A stretch of DNA of 64,000 nt from Ifrita kowaldi (Eukaryota > Chordata > Aves > Passeriformes > Cinclosomatidae). Shown piece after piece: positions 24,071-38,100 of the stretch. Location: contig VZRS01012584.1 in assembly GCA_013398055.1 (NCBI GenBank), positions 124,001 to 188,000 on the forward strand, in the 5' to 3' direction. The notes beneath the pieces are model-generated. The model was not told the DNA's origin and did no database searches. It worked only from the letters and a program-made list of their open reading frames with translations. Position 1 is the first letter of the stretch. Each line of letters opens with the position of its first letter. Position numbers and translations under genes: made by a program.

Positions 24071-27000
24071 ACAAGATAAAAGACACTGGGGAAAAAAACC
24101 CAAGCAATGGAATGACAAAGGAAGGAACCACGGAGGTGTATGTCCAGGGGCCGAGGAAGGCAGGGAAAGACAGGAACTTCACAATGAAAGCAAAGCCATG
24201 CTTGCCTCTATATCCTGAATATTCTTCAAGATTGACCACATTAAAAATGCCCATACCTGCGAATCCAAACATGAAACTACTTTCACCAGCAGCAAAAGCT
24301 CAGGAATTCTGAACCAAGTTAGAAGCATGTGGGAAAAGCAGAAGGATTAAAAAGTACCAGCACGGCCACGAGATTATTTGGTTTGATGCCTGCAAAGGTG
24401 CTCTTAGCCAGAGAACCTCAGCCCAGCTGGCTTTCCCAAAGTTACTTGTGTGGCCATGAAACTGCTTGCTACTGCCCAGGATGAAGTAGCACCCAATGCC
24501 ACGACAGTGTAACCACAGCAATGTAACAAAAGTGGTGAAACGGAGCTGAGGTATGCCAGCCCTTCACGCTAAAGGCAGAGATAGTTATTTGAGAATCCAG
24601 TTTAAAGGGTGTTGTTTGCATGGCCTAAAGGCAGTAACACCATAATTAAGACGATACAGGTTCAATTTCTATGGCTGGCTTCTTCTTTTTTAGGCTTGTA
24701 ATCACCACAAGCTGCAGAACTGATTCCCAGACTGCCAAGGCTAAGCAAAGAGGAAAGAAGTTCCTTTGTAGCTCTTCACTGGCAGCTTCCTATAAAAGAA
24801 CTCCTTTGCTTTGAGAATTGGGGGGTGTGAGGGGGTTGTCTCACCATAAAAAACATGATCTCATGAGCCATAGCACCTGAGAGACATGAGTAGGGCAGCC
24901 AGCTCCTCATTTTTCTCCTTTGCAGGATGAACCTGCTTTTCCAGTGTTTGAGTTGACAGCAAGGCTACAATGCTAGGTCATTAAACAACTCACTCCATTT
25001 ACTTTTATTTTAAAAGCTCAGTTTAGAATCTACCCATTTCTGCCCGCCTCCATCTCACATAACAGCCTCTGTGAGGTTAACCATGGGTTTAGCTCATATA
25101 TGGACTTACTCGCTCAGTACTGAATTACTTTCCACGCTGCAAAGCTCACTGAAACATTCTGAAAAACGAACATAACCCAGAAGTAGATGATCATCAATCA
25201 CATCTGAGAGTCAAAAAGAAAGCACTGTGAAAGAAACCACAGCATCTCTACTGTTTATTTTCAAAAGAAAATTCAAAACACACATACTGAAATTAACAGC
25301 ACCCAAGGAGCTAGCAATTTAGCCTCTCTGGAGCTTTAGGCTGCTTGTCCACATCTGGTTTCTAATTACACTGCAGAAAAGCTTTGATAAGAAAGGATAC
25401 ATCTATATGAAAGATCACTGGAATTATGCTGGACACAGCAGCCCAACCTGCTGCACTTTCTGAAATCCTGCGAGGGCAATAGTTTTCAGAGGTACCATCT
25501 AAGTACCTATGATGTGGTGTCAGCCTGGAGGGCACCTGGCTAAGGATATTACCTCAGACACAGAAGAAAGGGAAAAGGCTGAGTTTGTTCAGGGCCAGGA
25601 GAAGCTGCAGACACCAGAGAAATAGCATGCAGATTCTCTCTAGGGACTGGGGAGACAGGACTGAGCCATGGGCACTTGCACACAGGCAATACAAAGAGCA
25701 GCAGTAACACCTTGCTGGACAAGATGCTCCCCTCCCACACTGCTACACGGTAAACAGCAACAGGGAGAGGAGATTAAAAAACTATTCTTTTAAGCTAATA
25801 CTTAATGTTTCAGACAGGCTAATAAAGTTTAATTGTCTGGAATCTCATAGCTCTTACTGTAAACTTTCCTTCGATATAGGTCTCCCACCTAGATTTTAAG
25901 TGTTGACAAAAACCTCCAAAATAAAATTTCTCTGATGCCAGCAATGGATGTGAATTGGGAGTCCCTCTCCTCCTCCTCATCTCCATGTTGTCTTTGCAAA
26001 TAACAAGCACTGATGAGAAATCTGCTTGCATCAGCACAGCACTGGCATATGTTACTTTCCCAAACTATGATCCCTGACCAAATGCATATCTAGACATATG
26101 GGGGGGAGGGCAGGCACCATCCCTCTTAAAGAGCTAGATTTCAGAGCACACCTTTTACTAGCTGTAGAGCAATAATACACAAATTTCAAAGTAGATGCTC
26201 CAGTAACAACAAATCTCTTCCAGTGGAAACCACCAAAGGAAATGCTTTCTGCCTTGGCATGGCTACCAGAACCAGAGTTGAACTGCTGGGACCATTACGT
26301 GTTATTGCTGTTAATGGAGGGAAGGAATACGCACATTATGACTTGGAGAACCAGTCTACTAAAGTCATCAGGTAATGGCCAGTAGCAGCAAAGCACTCAT
26401 TTATGTCAGGGAGAGGCATAAGTAAACAATGCTCTAAGCAGCAGTTTCATAGTTTTCTGGAACAGTTGCTTCTGTTTTTAAGACACTCAAGCATGATCTA
26501 CTGCCTGAGTGAAGTTACTGTTTATGGGTGTTACTGTTGATTTCCTTCTTGCTTCAAATGCTCCCTTAACTCACAGAGAAAGGCAGCCAGGAACAGGTAG
26601 GTGGACTCGAGTGATTCAAAACATGGCTGAAGTAACAGTGAAGACTGATACCACTGTGAACAACACAAAAATAGAGGGAGAGAATGATTGTAAAAATCTG
26701 TTACCTGCTCTCAATAACACTATGGAGATTTTCAAATCACTTGGTTCTGCCTATGTAAAGCTTTTAGCACCAAGAAACACAAGCCCTCCAAGATGACTTA
26801 CTCAGTAGTATTTTTCATGAGTTTTTTCCATTGAGAAACGTTTTGCTACCAACAACAAAGAGGGCCCACGCACACCAAACTGCTTGGCCAAGGCAACATG
26901 AGAGATTCAGAACTGGAAGTCAGGCATATACATGCTGGGTATCATACAACATTTCCCAGCTACAGGAGTACTACGTATTTCCAGGCACACTGGAGAGATG

Positions 27001-27629
27001 TAACAAACAAAAACCCAGCAGCATTCTGGAGAAGCACAAGATTCATGTATGTGCTCTGCTCCCATTGCAAATGTACTCCTTGGATCTGCTGGAGGAGTTG
27101 GCTACACGAGCACTCCCTAACCTATTTCAGTCAAAATAAGCTTGTTAGCAGAGACCTGCTATTTAAACTGTCTACGCTAAAACACCTCATCTTAACTGAG
27201 AGCAGGTTTGCAGTTTTGTTGACAGATCCTGGAGGGCAGCAACCTGCAGCAGCCAAGCAAAGGCTGCATGGTATTCTTTCCTACCAGTACAGCCAGATCT
27301 AGAAGAGGACATCTCAGCAGCTCACACTGGCTGATACCAATACTACTGCTGTTAGCAGTCACCACAGAGGCAGCTGTAAGAGGACAAATGCATTAAATAC
27401 TATTGTACAATGCTAAGTGAAAGCTGGTCAGTGGGCTGCAGCCAAAATCTTGAGATTTTGCCTTGTAGCCTCCTGTAACCCCTACAAGGTCATCCAATAA
27501 CCCCTCACTCACTAACGAGCATTGTCTTCTCAAGATGAGCTGTTCTGCTAACCTTTCAGTCAAATGTTACCCTCTTGGCAAACTGGGGTGATTTCCATGG
27601 AGGACCCCTAGGATTGCTAAGGAAGATGG

Positions 27630-27905
27630 ATGTGTTTGGCCTGGAGAAGACTGGGGGCTATCCACCAGCATTCCACTACCTAAAGGGAGGTTACAGAGGA
27701 AAGAGAGACAGAATCTTTTCAGAAGTGCATAACGACAGGAAGAGGGGCAACAGCAGCAGGCTGCAGCAAGCAAAGCTCGGGACATTAAAAGGAAGACTTT
27801 CAAAATATGAGTGGACAAGGTTGCAAGCAAAATGAACTGGTGGTGAAGTAATCCTCCTCTGAACAGGCAGTTGAACTGGAGACCTCCAGAGGTCCATCCT
27901 ACCTT
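27630..27905 (+). mobile_element. CR1 LINE fragment, 3' part
   Basis: The plus strand reads ttggcctggagaagactggg, then ctacctaaagggaggttacag, then a gacaggaagaggggcaac segment, ending with ctggagacctccagaggtcc. This is the order of the CR1 region encoding the end of the RT ORF followed by its 3' UTR. It is diverged, with internal deletions. Boundaries are approximate. Orientation is opposite to BTRC. Confidence 0.8.
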
Positions 27906-30900
27906 AAAATTTTCTTTGACTTTATATTTTAAGATGGGTCCATTCTTTCATTGGTACCTGGCAAGAGATTCATGACCTGAGGAACAGACTCCAAAAATAC
28001 AACCTTAAGGACAATGAATTCTGTATCTTCAGGGATTGCATTAAGTTGGGTTAGGCCAATTGCTGCTTTTATGTAAAAGCACATGACAGAAGAAAGGCAG
28101 AAACCAGTACCCTCTGCTACAGCAAGTGACCAGCTCTAACTCTAACAGCACTTCAGGAATGCATATGCAGCTCCACAGCTGAGCAGACTTCGTCCCTATC
28201 AGCTGACACTCAGATTGCACAACTCAGACGCCCAAGTCACTGACTGTTACACTAGGGATTCCTCCTTGGCTCAGTGTTTAGCTGCCAATAATCTTTCAGA
28301 AAAATACCTCAAACTAAAGGAGGAAAGCAGCTTTCCATTATTTTTCTCCCTATAGTAGACTCACTCAAAGTGGATGCGTCTGAATGTAGCATATAAGCAA
28401 TATAAATCCCCCAGTAAATTGTAGCAAAACAGAACTGCTAGCCTCACTTGGTCCTTCAACATACTGTATTTTCCACATAATGTTCCCTCACTCAAAGTCA
28501 TGATTCTGCTCTTCCTTTTAGTGAGTTTGTTAATAAACAACGAAAATAGCATCAGTTCACCTACATTTCTCTTTCTACAAATAAAAACCAAGTTTCCTTT
28601 TCTTCTTTTCATCCCATTTCTGAGAGTTACTTTCCTGTCATATCAAGAATGCTATCAGTGTGAAGCATATGATGTGAGAAATTTCTTCCATCCTCGTGCA
28701 CTGATGCATCCCATTGTAAATTTATCTAACAACCACCACTGCTTTCTATAACTTCTACTATAATAATCGGCTAAACATCTAAGAACCTATTACATGCTGA
28801 GTAAAGTAGCTTCTACTTCCAACAGTTTAAAATCTATTCTCTTTTAAGTATCATTAGGTCTTCCATGGTGACAATTTTTCTCCTTTGTGAAAGGAAAGGA
28901 CTATTAGACTTTAGCACTCACTATTTGCTAAACACCTCTGTGGTACCTCTCACTTGTTTTCTGTCTTTTCAGGTAGCTCGCAATAGCCTGTATGAAATCT
29001 AATAATAGAACACTCACAAACACACTATTTGCATCTTCTTCTCTAGGAAGAGCAATTTGGGCTCATGCCTGGAAAAACCATATGCAACCTCCTGCCACAA
29101 AACAAAACTAAAACACCAAAAGAAGTCAACGTTTCCTACCACAGCCCAAGCTCTGAGATGCACCACTGACAGCCTGTTCCTCGATCGAGGGGTTAGAGCT
29201 CCCTCTAGCACTCTCCAAACAGAAGAGCCATAGATGCTAAGCTATGACTATCTAATCTCACTCAAAGCAGTCTTGGGTACTGTTGTCTGTAATTTTTACT
29301 TGATTTACTTTTTTTGTCACATGCATAAATAAGAACACATCCACTAGTTTATCTGAAATTCAAGAGAAACAAGTGTCATAAGAAATTCCCTCTATAACTG
29401 ATTAAAAATACTCAGACTGCTATAATTAACTGATCTCTATTTTAAAATGTAATTTAGGACAAGCTGAAGGACTATCATGTCAGTTGTGTGTACAATGTGA
29501 AATGTAGCAAGAAACTAAATGAAAAAGTTGTTGAAAATTTTCAATTTTCATGGCATAAAAAAGTCTTGCTACCTCACCCCCGTTTCAGCTGACAAGCATC
29601 CCAATGCAGCTGACTGCAGTTGTGAATTACGTGCTTCTATTTCACATTAAATATTGAGTAACGCCGCTTAAGTAAAACTAAAAAGGTGCAACACTGCTGA
29701 GTTCTGCACAATGCTGAAGACAGAGAAACATCTCATGACAGAAAGAGTGTCAGCCCTTTTCAATCATAGGTTATTACTTATTAATTCTTGATAAACTGAA
29801 AGCTGGCAGTACAAATGTAAAAATGAGAAAGGAAAATGGGAGCCAAGTCTTTCAACTTTTACTCCTAAGTCTCCCACTCCCTTCCTGCACTGCCATAGGT
29901 AAGTCACTCCTCTTCATTTCACAAGTCTATCAGTTAAACGGATGTGTCCCAACACACTTCACACAAAGACAAAGCACTGCTTAATGCTGGGAATGAAACC
30001 TCTGCACCAAAGGTGCTTGTTGAGGGCAATGTCACAAAGTGACACCACATGAGTGTAAACTTCACTTCAAGCGTCAGCAAACAAATCTGTCATGTAAAAA
30101 CTAAACAAAACAGACTTGTTAGTAAAGGTGTGGTCTCACTTCACCAGTTAGAAAAAATGCAGCAGTACTAATTGTTTCCACAGCCTTCCAAAGCAGAATA
30201 AAAAGTCGCGTGTGTTATGAAAAAATTTCACATTGAATTTTCTCGAACTGAGACACCCTGATACCACTCCAAAATCAATACAGACATGACAACAACTCAC
30301 ATCCCGAAGGTAAGTGCCCTAGGGAGGACATGCTTTAGGTAAGTTTCTTTACTCATCACAGCCATTCTGACGTGTAACCACCGGGGGACTTCAGAACATC
30401 GCTTGGGTTTAGAAGTTTGTGATTTTAATATTTGTATGTGACAGAGATGAGGAAATACAGTAGGATATGCTAGGCTATCCACAGCTACGTTTGTATGTCT
30501 CTGACAAGCCCAATAAGAAAGACTAGAAGTAACCAGACCCGAGTAGATGACAGAACCACCTGACCAAAACTTCCCAACATCGCCTGCCGATGTCCCTCAG
30601 TCCCATCTGACAGCTGTCCTTGCCATTTTGGGCCCGAACTCTGTACACAGTCCTGCTGCTGCACCCAGATCCTGACATACAGACCTTCCTTCTGCAGTAC
30701 AGATGGCATCCAAGGCTGTTCCTTTTATCCCCTTAAGAGGACTTGAAGAAAAGCACTGGCAACAACTTCTCTCTCCCCACACCTCTTGCATGTGGCAGGA
30801 GAGGATTACAGTGCAACATCTGACCTGTCCAGCAGCAGCGAAAGGACATCTCAAGTGAAAGCAAGATCTCGGCAGTTGCAGACCCATTAGTTGGGTTGGT

Positions 30901-31399
30901 GACCTTCAGCTGGGTGTCTCTTGTGCTGACACCACAATCCATCTGCTCTCCCCCCACCTCCACAGAGCTGTGCCTTGGGTCTGAATGAGACAGGTAAAAG
31001 GTGGTGCTGACCACACTGCAGGAAGACAGCAGCAGCATTCCCGCCCTCATACATGACCAAATACTGAAACTTTTTAGACCTGTGATTACTCCTGTATATT
31101 AGCAGCAATATATCTCCCTTCCTTTTAGGAAAACAGCTTGCAGTTGGTTTTGTGTCCTTGTTACTTCAAGACTACGTAACTTGACGTGGTCCTTGCTGCT
31201 ATCTTAGGAGATAAAGGCAGGCAACAGCTTGGCGAAAATGTTGCCCTTCGCACACAAAGCACATGCTGGCTTCATTCTTGGATGCAGTCTGAGACCTCAA
31301 ACTGTAGGTAGATGTTCTGTAGATGTAAAACCCAGGAGAAGCAGGTACCTGGAAGTGAAGCTTGCTTGGGAGTAATGAATTCAATATTGGCTCTGCCAT

Positions 31400-31460
31400 G
31401 AGCAGAAGGCTGGACCAACTTGAGGTCTTTTCCAACCTAAGTGACTCTATGTTTCTAACC
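31400..31460 (+). mobile_element. CR1 LINE 3' terminal fragment
   Basis: The sequence ggctggaccaacttgaggtc, followed by ttttccaacctaagtgactc and tatgtttct, matches the extreme 3' end of CR1, with the conserved ttccaacc block and a degraded terminal ATTCTATG-type repeat. Only the last 60 or so bases are recognisable. Confidence 0.65.
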
Positions 31461-33771
31461 TCACTATCAAAGTTCATATACACTAGACAGGCTTTTGAAT
31501 AGTTATAATTGTCTGATGTTGATGTATTTCATTTATCATAAGCAAAATCTGAAACTCTTTTTAAAAGATGTTGTATAGAGAATTATTTTTAATAAGACTT
31601 TCCAACTATAGGGTTCACAAGCCTTTGCTGTTCATTTTTTGCAGCAACCAAAGACCGGGTTCTTCAAGAACACTGCAGATGCACCTGCCCTCTGGCTTTA
31701 CAAGTTGAGAGCAGGCAGTATTCATCTGTTCAGACATCCAATACTGACTTTCAATTACATCCGTCCAACTATTTAAAATTTTTCAAAAACTGTCAATTTT
31801 TATGATGCATGTGCTCTCTAGGAACTTCAGCTGATACTCTCCACAAATTATTAAATTCTAAACTTATCTTCACTTATGACCTGAACCAGTTTCAAAACTC
31901 AGGTTTTACAATGAATTAACTGACTGTGAAGTCTAATCATCTGCAACCTTCGAAATCAAACCTTGAAATACTCCCATTACAACCCACCTCAGAACTATCT
32001 GGGGTTACAAACAGATTACCCCAGAATAGGGCTGACAGATCTAAATCAACATGGCAGGAGAAAAACCTGATTCAGCTCTGTAGTTCACACAATTTCGTAA
32101 AATCCAGTGACTTGAAAGAAAACAAATGCACATAATTGGCATTAATTAAGAACATTTTTATTACCTACAATCAAAGACCTATAAGGAAGGTTTACATGTC
32201 AGAGAGGGAGCTTTCTTTGCTGAGAAATTACAAGTCTTAGTTAATTAACAATCTAATTTTTTGTAGTATAGTTGTTAAGTGATTTTCACTTTTATTTTCT
32301 TCTAAATGAATGTTAGTCTAAACACAAGAGCAATTGTTTAAAGTGAGAGAAGTGCGGTCAGAAAAAACAATGCTGAAATATTTTAATCGTGTTTTAACTA
32401 AATTCTCAGTTTGTCATCACTGTTACAAAAGTTTCATTGTGGGTTGAGAAGCAACAGGAGTTTTTCAGACTCTAATGTTATGAAGACAGTTAAATCTGAA
32501 CCTGTGCACACACATTTAGGATAGACCTATTGTATTTCACAAATTCAGGGCATCAGGAAAACAAGTTTGCCTGTTGAGCACAGGACCCAAACAGCCTGGT
32601 TACACGAGCTGAGCAGGTAAGGACTACTTGCCTGTCAAGATTCATTATTATGGTAAAATAAGTAACTGCAGCCACTTTGAATACTATTTTCAGGACTGTG
32701 AGAGCAACTACTTTGCTGCTCATTTTTAGTTTTCCTCAACAGTAAGGTTCAGCAATGTATACAGTGACTACTGCTGTCTCCCTCCAAGCTGCAGCCTCAA
32801 CTAAGCCATCGGTTACAAGCAACAAGGGACTGCCTGCCTGCCTTGCTGAAGTTATCTTAGGTATGAGCTTCCACAGGCAGACTAATTCAAATCTATTTTT
32901 GTAAATTACAGATTGTGTTAAATATACATGAAGGAAAATATGGAACAGTTGCTTTTACTGCACAACATGAGTTATTTCCCATTACAAGTTCCCTCCGAGA
33001 AAACTGTAAATTTTAAAATCTTCCAATTAGTGGCAGTGACTACTGGTGATTCTGTATTCCAATCAAGCAGTAGTATTTGCTGAGTACTGCACAGGGCAGG
33101 AAAATATTCCAGGAAAATCAAGGGACCGTGATACCTGACAATAACAAGCTGGAGGATGCAGTGATTTGTCCAAGCTTCCTCTTTCTTTCAGAAGGACGCA
33201 GGCTGTGTCACTGCATCAGCCAGAAGGACTAAATCTTTACATGTATGTAAGACTGTCAATACCTGAAGCACAGTTCAGGGCAATAATGACCAGAATTTTG
33301 CCTAAAAGAGAGTGATCAGAAAAGTAAACATAAAAAAATTTTTCCTAGAAAATTAAGTCCTCAACCACAAATAATCAAACATCTTTTCTCTTCCATTTCT
33401 TAAATCATACCACTCCCTAAGGACCATTCAATTTGTCCTAATAAAAAAGAAGTGGGTATGACAGCTCTCTAAAACTATATGTGGATAAACATCAAAAATG
33501 GAACAAGAACTATTAAAACAAAATGAAGAAACAAAGAACCAGTGGTACAATCTCTCCACGAATAAGCTAGCTTGGAAACTCAGCAGAGGATTTCCAGTCA
33601 TTAGAACAACTGGGCTATGGAAAAGTCTTCTGATGTAAACAGTGAAAAAAAGACTGCAGACCAGACCTTAACCAGTTCTAAGAAGAAACTTCGTAAGTTC
33701 ACTAAGGGGACAAAGTAGTATCTACAAGACAAGAGACTGGAACCAGTGACCTGCAAGGTCCCAGAAGGTGG

Positions 33772-35115
33772 AATCATGGAATCATTGAGGTTGGAAAGTA
33801 CCTCCCAGAACAAATCTGTTAACATTGCCAGGTCCACCACTAAACTAAGTGCCACACATACAATTAAATACCTCCAGGTCTATGACACAGCTTCCCTGGG
33901 CAGCTTGTTCCAATGCTCCATAAACCTTTCAGTGAAAAAAGTTCTCATAATAGCCAATCTAAACTTCCCCTGCACAACTTGAGGCCGTTTCCTCTTGTCC
34001 TGTCACTTGTTATTTGAAGAGGCTGACCCCACCTCAGTACACCCTCCTTTCAGGCAGTTGTAGAGAGTGATAAGGTCTCCCCCGAGCCTCCTTTTCTCCA
34101 GGCTAAACACCCCCAGCTCCCTCAGCCACTCCTCATATGGTCTGTGCTCCAGACCCTTCACCAGCTCCGCTGCCCTCCTCTGGACTTGCCCCAGCACCTC
34201 AATATTTTCCTTGCAGTGAGGGGTCCAAACCTGAACACGGGATTAGAGGTGCAGCCCCACCAGTGCTGAGTACAGGGGGATGATCACAGTCCTGGTCCTG
34301 CTGGCCACGCTACTGCTGATACAAGCCAGGATGCCACTGGCCTTCTTGGCCACCTGGGCGACTGCTGGCTCATGATCAGCTGCTGTTGACCAGTACCCCC
34401 AGGTCCTTTTCTGCTGGGCAGCTTTCCAGCCCCTCTGCCCCATCCAGTAGCACTGTGTGGGGTTGTTGTGACCCAAGTGCAGGATCTAGCACTTCACTTT
34501 GCTGAATCTCATACAGCTGGCCTTGGTACATCGATCCAGCCTGTCCAGATCCCTCTGCAGAGCCTTCCTACCTTCAAGCAGACCAACAATTCCACCCAAT
34601 TTAGTGTTGTCTGCAAATTTACCGAGGGTACACTTGATCCCCTTGTCCATACCATCATTAAAGACGCTCAACAGAACTGGCCCCAACACTGAGCCCTGGG
34701 GAGCACCACTCGTAACTGGCCATCAGCCACATTTAACTCCATTCACCACCACTCTTTGGGCTTGGCCACTTTCTCCAGGAGAATGCTGTGGGACATGATG
34801 TCAAAGGCTTTACTAAAGTCTAGGCAGACACATCCACAGCCTTTCCTTCATCACAGATCATGCTGGACAAGCAGGACTTGCCTCTCATAAGCCCATGCTA
34901 ACTGGGCCTGATCACCTGTTTGTCCCGTATGTGCCTGTGATGATCTGTTCCATGACCCTCCCCAGCACCAAGGTCAGACTGATGTGCCTGTAGTTCCCTG
35001 GATTCTCCTTCCAGCCCTTCTTGCGTAACAAAGCAGGTAATGTCTTGTTCTGCAGGAGGACATTCATCACTTCATAGCTCAGAGCATACCTGAGAAGGCA
35101 CAGATGCAAACTTGC
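33772..35115 (-). mobile_element. CR1 LINE, 5'-truncated, with broken RT ORF
   Basis: The element is inserted with its sense strand on the minus strand, the same as BTRC. The 3' end is at 33772, where the plus strand shows gaatcatggaatcattgagg. Minus-strand frames give, in order, a KENPGNYRHISLTLVLGRV segment (34912-35109), the reverse-transcriptase box FADNTKLGG (34486-34689), a VAKKASGILACISSSVASR segment (34243-34476) and EELRE-like LRELGVFSLEKRRLGGDL (34003-34197). The pieces lie in separate frames, with an apparent internal deletion between the first two. The second aspartate of the catalytic pair is asparagine. The element is dead. It is the main repeat evidence for a bird or other sauropsid genome. 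Confidence 0.93.
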
Positions 35116-38100
35116 TGATTCTTAACTAAGCAAACTGACTTTCAGTGAGCAGAGAACATTGATGGGACTGTGGACTCCAATTTGTTAATACATAAAGGTG
35201 GGGCTTCATTCCTCCCTCATGGATGACTGAAAGAGCTGTCAATTTTCAGTCTGGCATGTACCCAGTGAGCTTGAGCCTATCTGACATTTATGAAATCCAC
35301 AACCTACACCTTTCCACCATGTGATGAACTGCTAAGTTGCACATGACACGCAGGAACGCTACTTATTCTAGTGAGGTTTTATCCATTTATCTTGCCTCCA
35401 GGAAACTCCCAGGTAACTTCGGATTGCCATGTTCACTGTGCCTGTCACTGGTTTCACAGGATACCCCTCATGGTCTCCGATGCATTTATAATAAAGGTAT
35501 TACATGGGAACAGAGAATATCTCTTTTCATACCTTCACTGCCTCCAGGCAAACTCTCACAGGATCTGGGACAAACCTTTAAGTTCTTCATTCATGTGATG
35601 TTTGAATGGCAGATGAAGATCCAGATGTGAGTAATGTAAGTGATCTTAGAGTCCCTGATATGGAGGCACTTTTGCTGGAGGAGTTGCCTTCAAGTCACTT
35701 CCTGGGAAGACCAGGCCAAGATCTGCTGGGCAGCAACATGTTGTAACTATGAACTCCATCTTCTCCAAGGCCAATTGTCTATTGTTTCCACAATTAGAAG
35801 AGAAGTTACATGGTTGATTTCAATATTGTTGCTGTCTTGTGCCTTTAACTGACCAGTTACATGGGTACAGATTGCAGTGGCTATCTGAAAACTCCCGGGA
35901 TTGCAAAGAGCACAAACTCAGACAGGTGCCAGCTGGATCCCAGTACAGCTCCAAATCAACTCTTACAACCATCAGGATCAAAACCTGTCCTGCCAGTTGA
36001 CAGTGATTTACTTTGAGAGAAAGGAGATGGAGGCAAGTGTCTGACCTCCACACAGACTATTTATGTTGAGTCACCCGAGGTCCCACATAAGATGGAAAGT
36101 TCTATAGTGCAGTATCAGGAAACTCTGAAAGAAAGTGTGTCTCCACCTGAGGATAGGATTTGAAGCCTGTTGATCTGGTTTTTCATATTAGAAGGGATTC
36201 TACTTGTCAGTACTTGATCCAAAGAAGTTACTATGGTAAAAAATGCCCAGAAACAAAGGAAATTACATATTTGGAAGTAAACCAAGGGCAAGACATCAGG
36301 TTGTCCAATGATAACTGCTTTTTCTATTATGCATTATTGTAGGGAACAAGACTGCAGATTCAACAGTATCTTGTATCAGCTGCTCCCATTTCCCAGCTGA
36401 TAACTTATCTATGCAATGTATAAATTCACATTTCTCCGACCCCACCTTCATGAGAACTACAAGATATACTTCAGGAACCAGTACTTTAAAATATGCATTA
36501 ATTTCGTTAGTACAGCTAAGGTTTTATAATGTCTTTAAAGAGAAATTACATTCTGGAACAGTTTACAAGTAACTGTTTAGCTAATAAAAAAACATTAATA
36601 GGTAAACTTACAAAATTATTTGTCTTAAAATAAATGTTATCCTTGTGTTTTAAAATTATTAACAAAGGAAGTTTAATGTACTTACACTTTTTACAGCAGA
36701 TACCATGTTTCATTATCTGAGAAACAAAATTACTATGTATCACATGTTGACTCATACTGCATATACGACAGTTAAAATCAAGTGAAAATTTTGAATCTCA
36801 AATGTTAAAGTGTTTCACCTACAATAAAGACTACTGCATTAAGAAAAGAAGGTTTCTGTGGAAGACTAATACTATACGTAGAAGAGTATAAAGAAGAGTA
36901 TTGCTAATACAGCTACAAAAAACATACAAAACCTTTTGATAAATGAAATTTGCTATTACTTTTCAACACACAGAAGTCAGGCTAAATTGAGTCTGAAAAT
37001 TGTAACTCTGTTTAACACAGGTTTTTATAAAAAATAAAAAAAGAGAAATTTAAAAAAATGTTGTTGATATTCTGTCAACAGCTAGTAGACAGTTTGCTCA
37101 GAGAGCAAAGAAAGAAATTATGATTGAATTAAGTAAAATATAGATAGTTTCCCTAGAGATAGCAACTTTCTAACATGTAATGCAAACAGGCTTGGTTTTT
37201 GCTTCACCAACAGTATTCAGAAAGGTTTCTGGTGTGCTGGACAATGCATACATATTCTAGGTAGACCACAGGAGCCCAGCATTCTGCTTGGGACCATTAC
37301 AGGGAAAATTCTTTGGGAACTTCCGTTACTTAAACATAGCCTGGTGTGTGCTTAGTTGCCTGAGACCTTCTTTCTAGCAATGTGTTTATGGGGACTCTTT
37401 GAAAGCTTCAGAGCAGGGTGAAAGAAAGGGAAGGATTCCGGGAAGATTTTTGCCTGTATAAGCTCTAATTACTAAATATCTTTTTTTATTAGGTCCAGAC
37501 TAGGCTGGCTTGCCCATACAATGTCCCTTGCAGCAGCATGCTCCACAGCAGTTTGCACAGGGATTCTGGGTAGTTTCCCCAAAGATGAAGGCCGCCTCTT
37601 TCCTGAGAGGAGTCTTGGTGAGGTAAGGATCTCTTTAGATCCTCTTTAGGTCCCAAAAGGCTGTAACCCCCTGAAAGCACACACAGCACTGCCTGAGAAC
37701 TTGGCTGTGCATCAAAGCCTTTGTGGTGACCTCAGGCCACCACTAGATGGACAGGAGTAGGTATATTGCTCTATGGGGTTCCCTTCCATGTCAGTCCTGA
37801 TGTGCAGAGTTACATTCATATGAGGAGCATTTTAAAGGGGTTTGATAAAGAGGAGATGGTTCTTGAACTTGTGATTAGAATTGGTGGGAGTCCAGACAGC
37901 GAGCACATACCTATGTGAAAGATGAGCTCATAGTTGCAGCAGATGTTAACACTGCCAGTAGAGCTACAAGACAACTTTTACTCCTGGCTCTCTGCAGGTT
38001 CCTCTCAGAGTGAGGCTAACACATCCCTTTTCTCCTGAGATACTATGCGGCTGCTTCACAGGGTGTTGTAGAGTTATGTCCAAGTTCCCTAAGCTGACTG

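Noticed and set aside
37561..37600. ZNF143/SBS-like site (minus strand aaactacccagaatccc)
   Set aside because: Only part of the long motif is matched and there is no promoter context.
37740..37753. Second CTCF-like site (ccactagatggaca)
   Set aside because: It matches the core at only about 11 of 14 positions, with mismatches at its 3' end, so it is too weak to list.
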